64,000 nt of DNA from Candidatus Scalindua sp. (GTDB taxonomy: Bacteria; Planctomycetota; Brocadiia; Brocadiales; Scalinduaceae). The position numbers and the translations under genes were made by a program. Below are positions 20,007 through 31,397 of the stretch, piece after piece. The notes under the pieces are model-generated. The model made no database searches. It was not told the origin of the DNA and saw only the letters and a list, made by a program, of their open reading frames with translations. The DNA is taken from positions 62,001-126,000 of the forward strand of contig JALDRB010000011.1 of assembly GCA_031316155.1 (NCBI GenBank), written 5' to 3'. How positions within the stretch are numbered: position 1 is the stretch's first letter; the number at the start of each line of letters is the position of its first letter.

Positions 20007-20801
20007 ATGTTATGGCTCGTATACTTCATTTTTATTATTAATTTTTTCTTCATTTCTCTATGTAGCACAGGTGCTTCTGGTAATGATAAGACCATTGACT
20101 CTCATTCTGTGATCGTTGTAAAAGACAACCTTTTGACAGTGAAAGTGAAGGATTTGCCTCTGGAAAAAATACTAAATGATATTGCTGGCCATGTACCCAT
20201 AAAATTTGTTTTCTTTTGTTCTACAAAAAGACATCTTGTATCGAACTCTTTCCAATTACCCATGGCAATAGGACTGAAAGAGTTGCTTCGTGATTATAAC
20301 TATTCCTTCGTTTATGGTTCAGGAAAGTCTCAAGGAGAGGAATCTGATATCAGAAAGGTTATCATCGTATCACATGAAGAAGAAAGAGAGCATAGAAATG
20401 TTGATGAAATGGAAGTTTTAAATGAAAAACCTTCTACTGAATCTTTTGGTAAAGATCTGTACGAAGCATACCAAGATAATATGGAATATGATAAGGATTA
20501 TCTTGAAAAAATAGAGGTCGCGACCAGCATTGATCGTTCTACTGGTGTATTGCTTAAAAATTATGAGGGAGATCACAGTCCTTATGCAGAAGTCAGACTG
20601 GAAAACATTGAAGATATCGTTGAATCCTTGAGAATTGAATTAGGAAATGAGGATGTCGAGTGCAGGTTAATTGCTATAGAGATTCTTGGGGATATTGGCG
20701 GTAGTATGTCAATACAGGCACTTGAAGGTGCGTTAGCAGGCCATAACGAAGCTGTACGGGAGGCGGCAATAGAAAGACTGACAAGGATTAAAAAAGGGTG
20801 A
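20007..20801 (+). CDS. Exported STN-like and HEAT-repeat protein
   Basis: 264 aa with a hydrophobic signal sequence (residues 1-24). Residues about 40-125 repeat the STN-like pattern of the 15,304 protein (LTVKVKDLPLEKILNDIAG). The C-terminal 60 residues form HEAT/PBS-lyase type helices (RLIAIEILGDIGGSMSIQAL, then EAVREAAIERL). Such proteins usually act as periplasmic binding scaffolds; the partner is unknown. It precedes the first TpsA gene by about 450 bp, and a similar HEAT protein sits beside the CHAT gene at 57.7 kb, hinting at a recurring accessory. Confidence 0.7.
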   Translation: MLWLVYFIFIINFFFISLCSTGASGNDKTIDSHSVIVVKDNLLTVKVKDLPLEKILNDIAGHVPIKFVFFCSTKRHLVSNSFQLPMAIGLKELLRDYNYSFVYGSGKSQGEESDIRKVIIVSHEEEREHRNVDEMEVLNEKPSTESFGKDLYEAYQDNMEYDKDYLEKIEVATSIDRSTGVLLKNYEGDHSPYAEVRLENIEDIVESLRIELGNEDVECRLIAIEILGDIGGSMSIQALEGALAGHNEAVREAAIERLTRIKKG

Positions 20802-21248
20802 TAATTATGTCCGCCTTTTCATGAAAGGGTCTCTGTCAAAAGTCGTGAGTGAATCAAATAGTAGTTTTTCTATTATGACATTGAATTATTGGGATGATTT
20901 TGCTATACATCGAGTTTAAGAAAGTGAGAAATAATTGGAGAGTGAATTTACAGATTAATATATAATAGTAAAGTCAGACTTAGAAAGGAAAAAGTATCTC
21001 TATCCTCACATCGAGGAAGAGGTTAAGCTAATAGTCCTGACGACTAAGACTTTCTAACATAATTGCTCTGGTTGATTTTTTGATTTGTTTGTCTTCATTT
21101 TTTTCTTCTTCATTATAATTACCAGTCTTTAACCGAGCAACAGATTCGGGTGTAGTCTTGGCAGGTACGTTTGGCCATCGGGAATTAACTGTCTTCTGCT
21201 CTTAATTGAATTGACTCTTTCTTCCTTCATCATATTAAGAGGAAATAA
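20802..21248. other. Leader region of TpsA1
   Basis: No gene confirmed. TTAGAAAG (20,979-20,986) can pair with CTTTCTAA (21,050-21,057), enclosing about 60 nt that could form a structured leader. A 58-codon minus-strand frame at 21,010-21,200 lacks a start and family features. No c-di-GMP aptamer like that before TpsA2 is found. Confidence 0.35.
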
Positions 21249-24137
21249 ATGTCATACAAATACTGTTATCGCAGGATTTTAAGATCAGCAGTATTATTTC
21301 TTATAAGCACACTTCTTTTTTCTTATCCTTTCAATACGTTCATCTATGCTCAGGTTAGCCTTGACGGGAGTATGGGAACTGGCGGCTCGCTTACGGGGCC
21401 CGACTATAATATAACTTCTGAGTTGGGACAAATCCGGGGAAGCAATCTTTTTCACAGCTTTGGCGAGTTCAATGTGAATACGGGCGAGAGCGCCACTTTT
21501 TCATGACCCAACTCGATTGCAAATATCCTGAGCCGTGTAACAGGTGGTAATCAATCCTTCATCGATGGGCTTCTGGCATCTACGATCCCGGGAGCCCATC
21601 TTTATCTTCTCAATCCAGCCGGAGTTTTGTTTGGTGCTAATGCCCGCCTGGATGTAAAAGGGTCATTTCATGTCAGTACGGCTGACTATCTCCTGTTCGA
21701 TGATGGGGCAACATTTCATACTGACCTTTCACAGAGTAGTACACTGACGGTAGCTCATCCTGTTGCCTTTGGATTTTTGGGAGAAAGTCCATCAAATATT
21801 TCGGTTGATAGTTGTAACCTCAATGTTTCTGAGGGAAAAACGCTATCGCTCATTGGAGGTGATATTCATATTGATGATGGTTTGTTATCGGCACCTGGAG
21901 GAGAATTGAATATTGCAAGTGTAGCTTCCGGTGGTGAAGTCAGTTTTGGGGAAGATGGTGGTATTGTAATGAACAACTTTAAGAGCCTTGGAACTATTAA
22001 TGGTAAAAATTCAACAATAGAAACCGATAGCCAGGGAGGGGGTTCGATATTTATCAGAGGGGGAAAATTTGTACTTGATAATGGGAAAATTACTGCTGGG
22101 ACTGGTGATCAAAATGGAAGGAATGTTGATATTGAATTGAGGGGTGATTTTATATTAGATAATTCGAGTTCTATTACTGCATTAACATCTGGTAATGGAA
22201 AGGGTGGAAGTATACAAGTAGAAGCAAATAATTTGAATATCATAGATAGTACTATGAGTACAGTAACTATTTCCAGTGGCAATGCAGGAAATTTAATAAT
22301 TAACGCAGCAGGAAATGTTGCCCTGTCAAGTAATTCGAATACAGGATTTGGCACAATTATCTCTCATACTTCAAATAGCGGTGATACAGGAAATATAAGA
22401 TTAGAATCAAATAATTTAACATTGAATTTTGGTAAGATTTCACTTCTAAGCCAGGGTCTGGGATCTACAGGAAATATCGAGATCAAGACAAATGGTGAAG
22501 TATCAATTTTAGGATTTCGTCAAGGAGTTTTTCAAACTGAAAGTAGCGGTATTTTCAATTTCGCTCTAACCAATGGAAATGCCGGTAAAATAGAATTGGA
22601 GGCAAGAAATTTTACCTTAAAAGATGGTGGTTATATTGAATCTGCCGCCTTTGGTACTGGGGATGCAGGTAACTTGAATTTTGTCATCAAGGATAATTTG
22701 TCAATATCTGGACTTATTGCTAAAAAATTAAGAGAGATAGGAAATGAATTTAATTCTGGTATTTATAGTATGGGTGTAACGAGCGGAAATGGAGGTAATA
22801 TAGAATTAGAAGCAGGAAGTCTAACCTTAACAAACGGAGCGGTTATTAGTACCAGTACTTTAGGTTCGGGTAATGCGGGAGATCTGTCTGCCCGTGTGAG
22901 AGAGGCTGTATTTGTTGCAGGGAACAGTGTGCAAAGTTTAAGGCTAGCTAATGGATTTACCTATAATAATGGTATTTTTAGTGCTTCTTCAGGAGATGGT
23001 AATGGTGGAAAATTATTATTGGAAACCGGGAAATTGATTTTAACTGAAGGAGGGAATATTACCACGAGTACACTTGGCAGAGGCAATGCTGGTGATCTAA
23101 CCGTTAAAGCAAACGAAACAATATTTGTCACAGGAAACATAAAAGTAGGTAGCGATATTTTTATGAGTGGTATCTCTAGCGATGCTTTTGGAGGTGGAAA
23201 AGGTGGCAATGTAACACTTCAAGCTTCGAATATGTTATTGGATAAAGGTGGACAGATAAGTAGTAGTACTTTTGTTGGTGGTAAAGGAGGAAGCATTATT
23301 TTGGACGTGAGAGATTTAACTTTAGATAGAGGTGCTTTGAACGCTGTAAGTACCGGGACAGGAGATGCTGGCAGTATAACGATAAATGCCGTAAATTCTG
23401 TATCGCTACAAAATTCAAGTTCAATTAGCGGTAAATCTTCGGGTTCTGGAAATGCTGGCAAGATCACTGTCAGTGTCGGCGATACGTTACTGAGTGAAAG
23501 CAGTTCGGTAACGACTGAAGCTGCAAAATCAGATGGTGGTAATATAAACCTGACTGCTCAAAATCTGACACGCCTCGTCAACAGTGAGATTATTTCTTCT
23601 GTTGGTGGGGGGGCTGATACTGTTGGGGGCAATATCACCATGAACCAGAAATTTGCTATCCTGAATAATAGTAAAATTATTGCTAATGCCTTTGAGGGGA
23701 AGGGAGGAAACATACAGATTACAGCAGATGTTCTGTTGGCTGACCCACGCAGTGAAGTGAGTGCTTCTTCTGCTAAGGGAGTTGATGGGGAGGTTGATAT
23801 TCGTGCACCGGTCACAAATATCAGTGGAAATATAGCTCCCCTGCGGGAAAATTATTCGAGTGCCGCATCACTTCTCCTCAAGCCGTGTGCGGTTAGAATA
23901 AGTGGTGGAGAGCGGAGTAGCCTGGTTATGGCAGGGCGTGACGGTTTACCCTTCCAGCCGGGTGACCTTTTACCAAGTCCCCTCTATGATGAGGATATGG
24001 CCACAGCTGATGCGAGGGTGGCTGTCCAGGAAGAGAGACCTGGATTGGCTTATGGTGCAAATACCTTTGAAGAGAAAGGGTTTTTACCGTTGGATATGAT
24101 CGATATAGATGAAGGGTGCTCAACGTGTCCGCAATAA
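21249..24137 (+). pseudogene. TpsA1: filamentous-hemagglutinin-like exoprotein with one premature TGA
   Basis: About 962 codons encoding a two-partner-secretion exoprotein: signal peptide, TPS domain (LTGPDYNITSELGQIRGSNL, then VTGGNQSFIDGLLASTIPG and LNPAGVLFGANARLDV), then a long series of G-N-A/G-G beta-helix repeats, and a C-terminal block (FQPGDLLPSPLYDEDMATAD) ending GCSTCPQ. The only break is TGA at 21,504-21,506, where the two paralogues have a Gly codon (GGT); the frame is otherwise continuous. The TGA falls inside the TPS secretion domain, so no secretable product is expected unless it is read through. Export would need TpsB at 50.7 kb. Confidence 0.85.
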
Positions 24138-24195
24138 ATTTGTAACCTTATTTTAAAATCTTATAACCCTTTTTTTATACTACTTTGTTGCAGGT

Positions 24196-24545
24196 AGACT
24201 GAAGCCAATTGCGATTCTGTGCCTCATCATTGTCCATTACCATGGTATCTATTGTTAACTTAATGACCTCAGGTTTTTCAAACTTGAGCTTCCAGACAAC
24301 CTCAAAAACGGTTTTGTAAAATCCTTTTTTCTGATGAGATAAAACCTCTCTTTCTCAGTATTTTCTATTTCTGATGCATAACCTTCATCCACGTGCGAAT
24401 AGGTTCTTCCGGGCTGGTCTTTTTAACTGATCAAATGAGTTCTGGTGACAACTCGTTCCATCTTAAAACTCAAAAAATATCTGCTTGCATATATTCTGTC
24501 TCAGTGTGACTTTCTTATTTTTTCTGATATATATAGAAAGGTCTT
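24196..24545 (-). pseudogene. IS1380 transposase fragment related to the intact 59-60 kb copy
   Basis: Shares long stretches with the coding region of the intact IS1380 element, for example CCTCATCATTGTCCATTACC followed by ATGGTATCTAT, AACTGATCAAATGAGTTC and AAAATATCTGCTTG. It lacks both ends and has indels. Located between convergent genes. Confidence 0.75.
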
Positions 24546-24599
24546 GTGCTAGTTAGGTATTTTTGAAACTGCTCTGCTTTACAAATAATACCCTTCTTC

Positions 24600-24646
24600 T
24601 TTATTTACCAGCCAGTCAGAGAAGGCCTGTCTGGCTGGTAAATAAA
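24600..24646. terminator. 16-bp perfect inverted repeat between convergent genes
   Basis: TTTATTTACCAGCCAG pairs perfectly with CTGGCTGGTAAATAAA across a 15-nt loop. It lies between the plus-strand TpsA1/IS remnant and the minus-strand 24.7-28.3 kb operon. No U-tract follows on either side beyond the stem, so termination is likely but not certain. Confidence 0.5.
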
Positions 24647-24709
24647 TCATTTCTGGCGCTATTCTGTTCGTGCAAAAAAACAAGATTCCTTACGTGATCT
24701 CATCCTTCG

Positions 24710-26672
24710 TTAGATGCTCGGCTGTCTGGTGTTGGTAACTGTCAGTCGAATTCGGCTAAAATCACCACCGGCGAATTCACCATTGCAAAGATCTACGCGG
24801 AGGAATTCGCTACCTTCTTCTGCAACACGGATGTTATCATTTGCTTCGTCCTCAAAATCAGATGTGCTGCAGGAGGTTCCTTCGTATAGCTTACCGTTAC
24901 AATGAGCCAATACAGAGAAATTCGTTGGATCCATGCTCACGGTGATAGTTACCTCGGTTCTCACTTCATCTCCTGTGCATGGACGGAAGGTGAAGACATG
25001 GTTAGGTTTATTTTGTGGTTCCAAAACTACACTGACATCCACAGGTATCGTTGTTTTCTCATTTGAACCGAATGTCTCATCATCTTCTGTATAAATAGTG
25101 CCTTGTATAGTTACGAATCTGTGCCAGCGGGTAGCCTCTGGTGAAGGAACCGGGTCGCTGTCAAGGTAAGATTGACTGTGATAACACCTTCAGATGGGAC
25201 TTCGATCTCCGTTGTTCCGAATGCATCAATTTGAATTCGAAATCCATCTGGATCGTTTTAGATGCTTCGATGACATAATGACCACCGGGGATGGCCACAA
25301 ACTGGGTTTGTCCAGAAGAATCAGTGAGTTCCTCTGGAAAACCAAGAATTTTGACCTCAGCATTTTCAAGAGGATTTCCTTCGAATGTTATGTTTACAAT
25401 GACATCAGCCGTTCCTTCGCTGCGTGTCCATCGATGAACACGGATATATCGACCAGTTCGATAGGCAATGTTTTGAGCTGCTCCATAGAGACCCGTTGGA
25501 GGCAAATCCCAATTAAATCGGATATCATCCGGTGCAAGAGCAACCCCGATTCCCGGATTCTTCCATCGATCTGAATCTTTCGAATGAGAACCACCTGTTG
25601 GTTCTGAATGCAATGTTTGATCTGTTAAGGATGGAATGAAGTGCCGATAGGCTTCTTCGCCACACCAATCAAACCCGAAGCAATTCACAATTTGATTTGC
25701 CCCATCATCAGGAGCATCGGTGAACAGCCTTCCAAACCATCCTGCCTCTTCATAAAATGCATTATAGACTTCGTTGTATAACCAGTCTCCTGCGGCTCGA
25801 CGTTCTCCCTCACTATAAATAAACAGTCCACGCTTGGCTGGGGATGATGGATGAGAACGGTCGGTTGGTTCGATAATCGGATCCTCAATTTCCAGATCAG
25901 GTCGAGTCAGTTTTGCTCGGTTTGCTGCATTCCAAATCAGCTCAGAGCAAACGGTTCCATTCTGTGCATCAAAAAAAGCCCAGGGCGCTTCTGCTGACGC
26001 AGTGAATAAAAGATTTCCAACAATACTGCCATCAGTATATGCGAAAAAGCGATAGTGACCTTCAATATTTTCCGCTTCGTCAGCAATCAGCTCTAATTTT
26101 GATCTTACATCAAAAGCCGGATTCGCTTCAAAATCAATGGGAGGTTTGACTACTGAAGGGAAAATTACCGCAGTGTCACCAGGATAATTCACAGGGTCTA
26201 GATTAAATGATTTAATAAAATACGAAAACCCTTCTGGATCGACGTGGTATTGTCCTTCGTATGCATCATCTATCGTCTCGGTTAATGTACCTGGCCACCC
26301 ATACTTCAACAGATTTATATCAAATCCATCTGATCCTGCATTTCTTCGGGTACGTTCGGGTACGGCTGTAGAATGACGAATCGTGGAGTAATTGCTAACC
26401 ATTATCCCGGAATGTGAAAACTTTTGAGGAGGATTGACGTTGCGTAGTAGACCACTGATCATTCCATCTACTGCACTGACAATAACGTCTCCTTTCTTTG
26501 CATTCTGAATGTATGGCTGGGTGTACAACCATTCATCGGTTGCCTGACAGGTGATACCTGGTCTGTTCGAACCTTTCTCCGGGTTACATTGTTCTCCCAG
26601 GGTTTGACCAAAACTCTGGTATTGGTTTGTAAGAAACAGTAAAACTGATAATGCTAAAATTGTTTTTTTCAT
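24710..26672 (-). pseudogene. Exported permuted NlpC/P60-like cysteine peptidase with C-terminal beta domains, frameshifted
   Basis: The main frame (25,161-26,672, 503 aa) has a signal peptide, then a circularly permuted NlpC/P60 (YiiX-like) core: GDVIVSAVDG, His87 in FSHSGIMVS, and Cys242-Ser-Glu244 in GTVCSELIWNAA. Such enzymes cut peptidoglycan or lipid amide bonds. A carboxypeptidase-regulatory-like domain follows (VNITFEGNPLENAEVKILG). The frame then breaks near 25,230 (FQIDAFGTTEIEVPSEG continues in a second frame) and again near 25,160 (DPVPSPEATRWHRFVTIQG), reaching a last beta domain of 110 aa that ends at 24,710. Two small indels separate an otherwise coherent protein, so sequencing error is a real alternative to decay. 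Confidence 0.65.
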
Positions 26673-26673
26673 G

Positions 26674-28338
26674 TTAAATTACCTCCCATCCATTTTGGGT
26701 TCTACGAACTTTTCCTTCTTGTTCGAGTTGATAAAGCTCTTCTTGCGTAATTTGGTTTTCATTGGGCACGAGACCTCGGTCGGCTAATTCTTTGAGAAAA
26801 TCACTCAGACTTTGATCAGTTAACGGTGTTGTTAGATACGGATTCAGCTTCGTCTCATAATAGAGACTGGCATAAGTTTTCTTGTTGCTTGGTGTAGTTC
26901 CTATGAGATGAAATGCCAGACCACAGACATCGGACGGAATTAATGACTTATCAATAGTGATATACCCTTTGTGCGACTGGTTAGCAGGTACAATTGCCGG
27001 TTGAACGGTGATGGAGATGCTTGTCTGTGTGTTCCCATCTGGATTGAACGGGATTGTAAAGTCTGTTCCTGCCGGAGGAGTAACGACAACCGTTGAGCTC
27101 GTCGATGATGTGGATGTGGTGTTGCTGCTACCGGTTTCTTGACCATCCGATTGATTTCCAATTGTGATGTTTAGATTCAGACTGGATTGAGTTTGGGATG
27201 ATTCTGTCTGGCCAGTTATCTCCTGCTTTAGTACATTTGAGAGTCTACCTTTGGATGCAATAGGGTTGTTTAATTCTCTTCCCAATGTTATTTCGCGTGT
27301 GTTGGAAACAAGTGGTTGTTGTTCGAGGCCCGCCTGGTAGATTATGTTTTGAGGGTTTACTTCAACATAAGTAGATCGTCGATTCGGGTCACAATATTGA
27401 TATTCTGCAATCGCTCGTGTGAAGATCAGTGGAACATTCTCCAGGTTCTGAATGTCAAACGTGCCTCGTTGAAATCGACCTAGGTCGTCTAATACTCCAC
27501 TTGTCTCAACTCGCGGAAATACCAACCCTCGTTCTTTATCTTCAAGATAGGTATCTTGCAGAGTAACCATGAGACGTGTTCTTAATTGGCCTGCAGGGTC
27601 TTGAACAGTTACTAAAAATGTACTATAAGGAGTTGATCCATCCTGGCTCTCTTCATAATTATGAGAAATATAGGGAACTGTATTTGTTTCTGTCTTACCG
27701 TCACCAAAATCCCAGATGAATTCATTGCCGGCAGCACCTAATTCATCAGAGTTTTGGATAGTGAAGTCAATTGTGTACGGATGGTACGGATTAAACCGTG
27801 TTGTTATCTTGTGAAATAACATTTGGGGAAAATCTGATACTGTGACGGACAAAGAACGGCTTTGAATTAAACCGTCTCTTGTTGAAGCGACAACCAAGAT
27901 GCGGCGTGGCCCTGGTGTACCTGTGAAATGAAAGAAACGACGATTACCGGGATAACCATTAATTGTTACATCGACCCAGTCTTCCGGCCTTTCCGGGTGC
28001 TCTGCGTTTACAGAAATCTCGAGTTCCTGGCCAAGGCAAACAGTCGAGTGACCCATGCTTATGTTTTTGATCAAAGCTTGATTCATTTTGGTTGTTTTAG
28101 TCATGTTTAAACCAAAATCTTTTGAAGGGTTTTTGGTTTTTAAGTCCTGAATTTTATTTAGCTGTTTCTTTTGTATTGAATCAGTTGTTGATAAGACAAT
28201 AGGTGTAAACTTTTTTTCCTGAGGGGGGGGGTCGAACGCCCAAACAGGCATACATACTATGAACAACGACATTATTGCTATCATTTGGTAAAACTCGGGA
28301 TGTCTCCAATGATGAAATCTTTCAAATTTCTTCTGCAT
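26674..28338 (-). CDS. Exported PKD-domain protein
   Basis: 554 aa, possible signal anchor (MIAIMSLFIVCMPVWA at about 18-33). A PKD-like beta-sandwich lies near residues 195-265, with the hallmark EFIWDFGDGKTET and SHNYEE. A Ser/Thr-rich linker (SSNTTSTSSTSSTVVV) separates it from a further beta domain. No catalytic motif. The stop is 1 bp from the start of the downstream peptidase gene, so they form an operon and the two products may act together outside the cytoplasm. A run of nine G at about 28,225 could be prone to slippage and lies inside the signal-proximal part of the gene. Confidence 0.75.
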   Translation of the reverse strand: MQKKFERFHHWRHPEFYQMIAIMSLFIVCMPVWAFDPPPQEKKFTPIVLSTTDSIQKKQLNKIQDLKTKNPSKDFGLNMTKTTKMNQALIKNISMGHSTVCLGQELEISVNAEHPERPEDWVDVTINGYPGNRRFFHFTGTPGPRRILVVASTRDGLIQSRSLSVTVSDFPQMLFHKITTRFNPYHPYTIDFTIQNSDELGAAGNEFIWDFGDGKTETNTVPYISHNYEESQDGSTPYSTFLVTVQDPAGQLRTRLMVTLQDTYLEDKERGLVFPRVETSGVLDDLGRFQRGTFDIQNLENVPLIFTRAIAEYQYCDPNRRSTYVEVNPQNIIYQAGLEQQPLVSNTREITLGRELNNPIASKGRLSNVLKQEITGQTESSQTQSSLNLNITIGNQSDGQETGSSNTTSTSSTSSTVVVTPPAGTDFTIPFNPDGNTQTSISITVQPAIVPANQSHKGYITIDKSLIPSDVCGLAFHLIGTTPSNKKTYASLYYETKLNPYLTTPLTDQSLSDFLKELADRGLVPNENQITQEELYQLEQEGKVRRTQNGWEVI

Positions 28339-29073
28339 GATATTTCTCCTTATATAAAAAGTTTTGCAAACAAACTAAAGAATCTAGCAAACAGTACACT
28401 TGCTGATAAGGTTTTTTTTCTATCTATTTTATTGTTGATTCTTAAAGCTATAAGATCTTTGATCCTTATCTTACATAATGCAAATCCTCCTTATCGAAAA
28501 CATTGAAAGAGGAAATTGTCTCTTTTTAAGTGTGAACAATTTCCCGAACACTCAGTAACTGAAAAAACTGAGAATATCGAGAAAGCAAAGATAATACCAA
28601 AATATATTTTGCTATTGCATATTTCTGAGTTTTAATGAATAGAAAAGATGGATATTTCGATTCTTTTTCATAACGAAATTGTTAAAAAAAACACCACTGG
28701 CAAACTTGTATCTTTTTTTCGGGCTGTCTTTTAATTGCTAGTAACGTGTCGCTTTATCTGATCATCCTTCATTTCAGCAACTTTGTAGTCAGTAAATTTA
28801 TAAGGTTTTGTTGCCACATCCGTAAGATCATAAACATCTTTCATTCATCTAGAGAAATTATTTAATTTTTTACTACCTGCTAATATCCCCTTGTTGTCTT
28901 TATTGTTGATCTATTATGGTAAATTTGTGGTTAATAGTATTATTTAAACCAGAAAATAACCAATATAGCACCAGGAATAAGTGCTATTCTTTTACCTGTA
29001 TGGATTAGATTTGCTTTTTATATTTTCTTATAAAATTAACACTTAAACTTGATAAAAATAACTTTTGAGATAA
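28339..29073. other. AT-rich spacer between divergent genes
   Basis: No gene supported; short frames lack ribosome sites and family features. It contains the leader of the minus-strand PKD gene. Confidence 0.4.
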
Positions 29074-29088
29074 TGGCACAAACTATGC
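29074..29088 (+). promoter_or_regulatory. Candidate sigma-54 (-24/-12) promoter
   Basis: TGGCACA-AACT-ATGC, GG and GC 10 bases apart as in the other sites. It is 405 bp before the ATG at 29,493, so the leader would be long. Confidence 0.4.
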
Positions 29089-29492
29089 TAATTATCGATA
29101 TCAAGAATTAATCAAAAAAAATTATGTAGGTTGAGGGTTGTGCATTTTCGGATTATGAAAAAAGATTTTGCGTTTTTATTTTGCTTCCAGGTAGTTCGAA
29201 ACTTGTTTACCTACCATGGGCTATCATTTATTTTTTATGAGAAGAAGGAAATAATTATAAAAAAGAAACACTTTTTATGGAGTAACAGATATTTTTTTTC
29301 AAATGGTGAATACGAGAAGTATGATTTTGATGAGTGTGTTATATTTATTGATTGCAACTGTCATGTGGAGCCACTTCAAATCAAATGAATGGTAATCAGA
29401 TCTATACCTTTTTGTCTTACATAGCTGGCAAGGGGATACAGTAAATATTTTGTATTAGTTTGTAAACCTACTATTAGCAAAAGGAGAAAAAA

Positions 29493-31322
29493 ATGATATT
29501 AATGAGAAGAAACATATTTTAATTGCAGCGCATTATGGCTTTTTCAGATATAGCGATTGTTCTTGTCTTTGTGATGAGTGCTGTGTCAATGATTACTGAT
29601 AATTGTCAGGCGGGAGCAGATACTTTAAAGGCCAGTCACTGGGCAGAAGGGACACAGGCTGTGGATGATGGGGCTGCGCGTGATTACTATAACAGTGCCG
29701 CCAGGCTTGAATGGGAAAACTATATGGGTGATTGGAGAGATGGAAACAATACTGCTCAGGGATAAACACCATACAGTACCATGACGCTTATTGATGATGA
29801 TACAGCAGAATACATCGAATGGGATTTGACTGGCATGGTTCAAGAATGGGTTGATGGTACTTATACAAATAAAGGAGTATTTTTGCATGCCATTTCAGGA
29901 TGTGGAGTTTTTGTTTTTTATAGTCGAGATCATCTGGTTTTGAACCAAAGCCCTGTCTTGGTCATTACGACACAGAATGAAATAGAGTCATTTTGCTCCC
30001 GAATCAGATGTTTTTTTAGATCCTTCTACCTTCCAAGGGCAGGGATATACTGAGTTGTGAAGGGTAGATAGAAGTAGAAATATTTTAATACGTTTCGATC
30101 TTAATAGTATCTCAAGTGGGACTCAAATTACGAACGCTACGTTACGGCTTTTTGTATATGCGGAATACAGATCCTCTGCCCTTGAAGTGGGTGTTTTTCG
30201 TTGTTCTCAAGGACATGAGCTTCCTTATTCTGAACCGATCCTTGGTTTGGCAGCTCAATATGTACAAGACCAGGGTATTGCGAATGATCCCGATGTGTTG
30301 CTGTTCTCAGATTTCGAATCTACCGATTGGGGGCTGAGTGGTCAGAAGGTGCTAATGCAGGCACCTTGACAACAATCGAAGCAGACGCACCCGGACTCTT
30401 TGGCCCATTACAGGGCAAAGCCTTAAAGGTAGAAATACCTGCAAATCAAAATTTAGGAATGAACATGAGTTACAATTTTGGTGAAGAAATCAGTAATGAA
30501 CCGGAGGAGATCTATTTTCGTTACTATTTACGATTTTCAGATGACTGGGTAACCGTTGATGGAGGAAAATTACCCGGAATAAGCGGGACCTATGATGTTG
30601 CCGGCTGGGGAGACAGGAGGTCGGACGGTACAAATGGGTGGTCGGCACGTGGGCAGTTTCATCCAGTGATCCTTAATGGGAACCAGTTGGAGGGCAAAAT
30701 TCCTATGGGCAATTATGTGTATCACGCTGAGATGGAAGATTTTTTTTGGTGACAATTATTATTGGCCAGAGGATTACCGGGGATATCTTGAGAAGAACAG
30801 ATGTTATTGTGTTGAGCAATATCTCAAGATGAATACTCCTGGACAAAATGATGGAATTATGCGGTCGTGGGTTGACGGAAGGCTTGCTCATGAAAAAACA
30901 AGCATTAAATTCGTGACATAGATATCCTCAAAATCGAAAGGATTTTGAGGAATGTGTACCACGTGGCAGTAGCGCCTGTAGCTCAAGATGTACATCTATA
31001 CATTGACAATGTCGTGATTGCACATGAGTATATTGATCCTATGGCTCAAGGTACAATGGATATGCCAGGTATGACGAGTCCAACACAAGGTACAACAATA
31101 ACAACTGAAACAGTCCAATTCGAATGGACACCAGGCAGCGGAGTAAGTGAGTATTGGCTGAGGGTAGGAACAAATCCGGGTGCTGTTGATATATATTATC
31201 AGTCAACCCAGAGGAATACAACCTCAACAGTCACTGGTATTCCCCTTAAAGGACAACCTGTATATGTACGTTTATGGTATAAGGTAAATGGTGAGTGGTT
31301 ATTCAAAAACTATATGTATTAG
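29493..31322 (+). pseudogene. Exported DNRLRE and polysaccharide-lyase-like protein, multiply frameshifted
   Basis: Starts with a ribosome site (AAGGAG) and signal peptide. First part is a DNRLRE-type adhesion/stalk domain: ASHWAEGTQAVDDGAARDYY, YIEWDLTGMVQEWVDGTYTN, and TNATLRLFVYAEYRSSALEV. The second part (30,300-31,040) has GKALKVEIPANQNLGMNMSY, YFRYYLRFSDDWVTVDGGKL and GISGTYDVAGWGDRR, resembling polysaccharide lyase family 14-like jelly-roll enzymes. The end is a fibronectin-like domain (TVQFEWTPGSGVSEYWLRVG). At least six frame changes make it a pseudogene. A strong terminator follows. Confidence 0.65.
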
Positions 31323-31351
31323 AAACTAATTGAATATATATTTACTTCTGT

Positions 31352-31397
31352 AGTTAATTGCAGGTAGCTCAAAGGTGAGTTACCTGCAATTAACTTT
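31352..31397 (+). terminator. Strong rho-independent terminator
   Basis: AGTTAATTGCAGGTA pairs with TACCTGCAATTAACT (15 bp, extended by GCTC/GAG), followed by TTTTG. It lies 30 bp after the lyase-like pseudogene. Confidence 0.8.

Noticed and set aside
21504..21506. Selenocysteine or programmed read-through at the TpsA1 TGA
   Set aside because: Paralogues have Gly there and no selenocysteine-insertion-like hairpin was evident just downstream; a nonsense mutation is simpler.
29131..29388. 85-aa plus-strand ORF after the 29,074 site
   Set aside because: TTG start without a good ribosome site, AT-driven Phe/Lys-rich composition and no family features.
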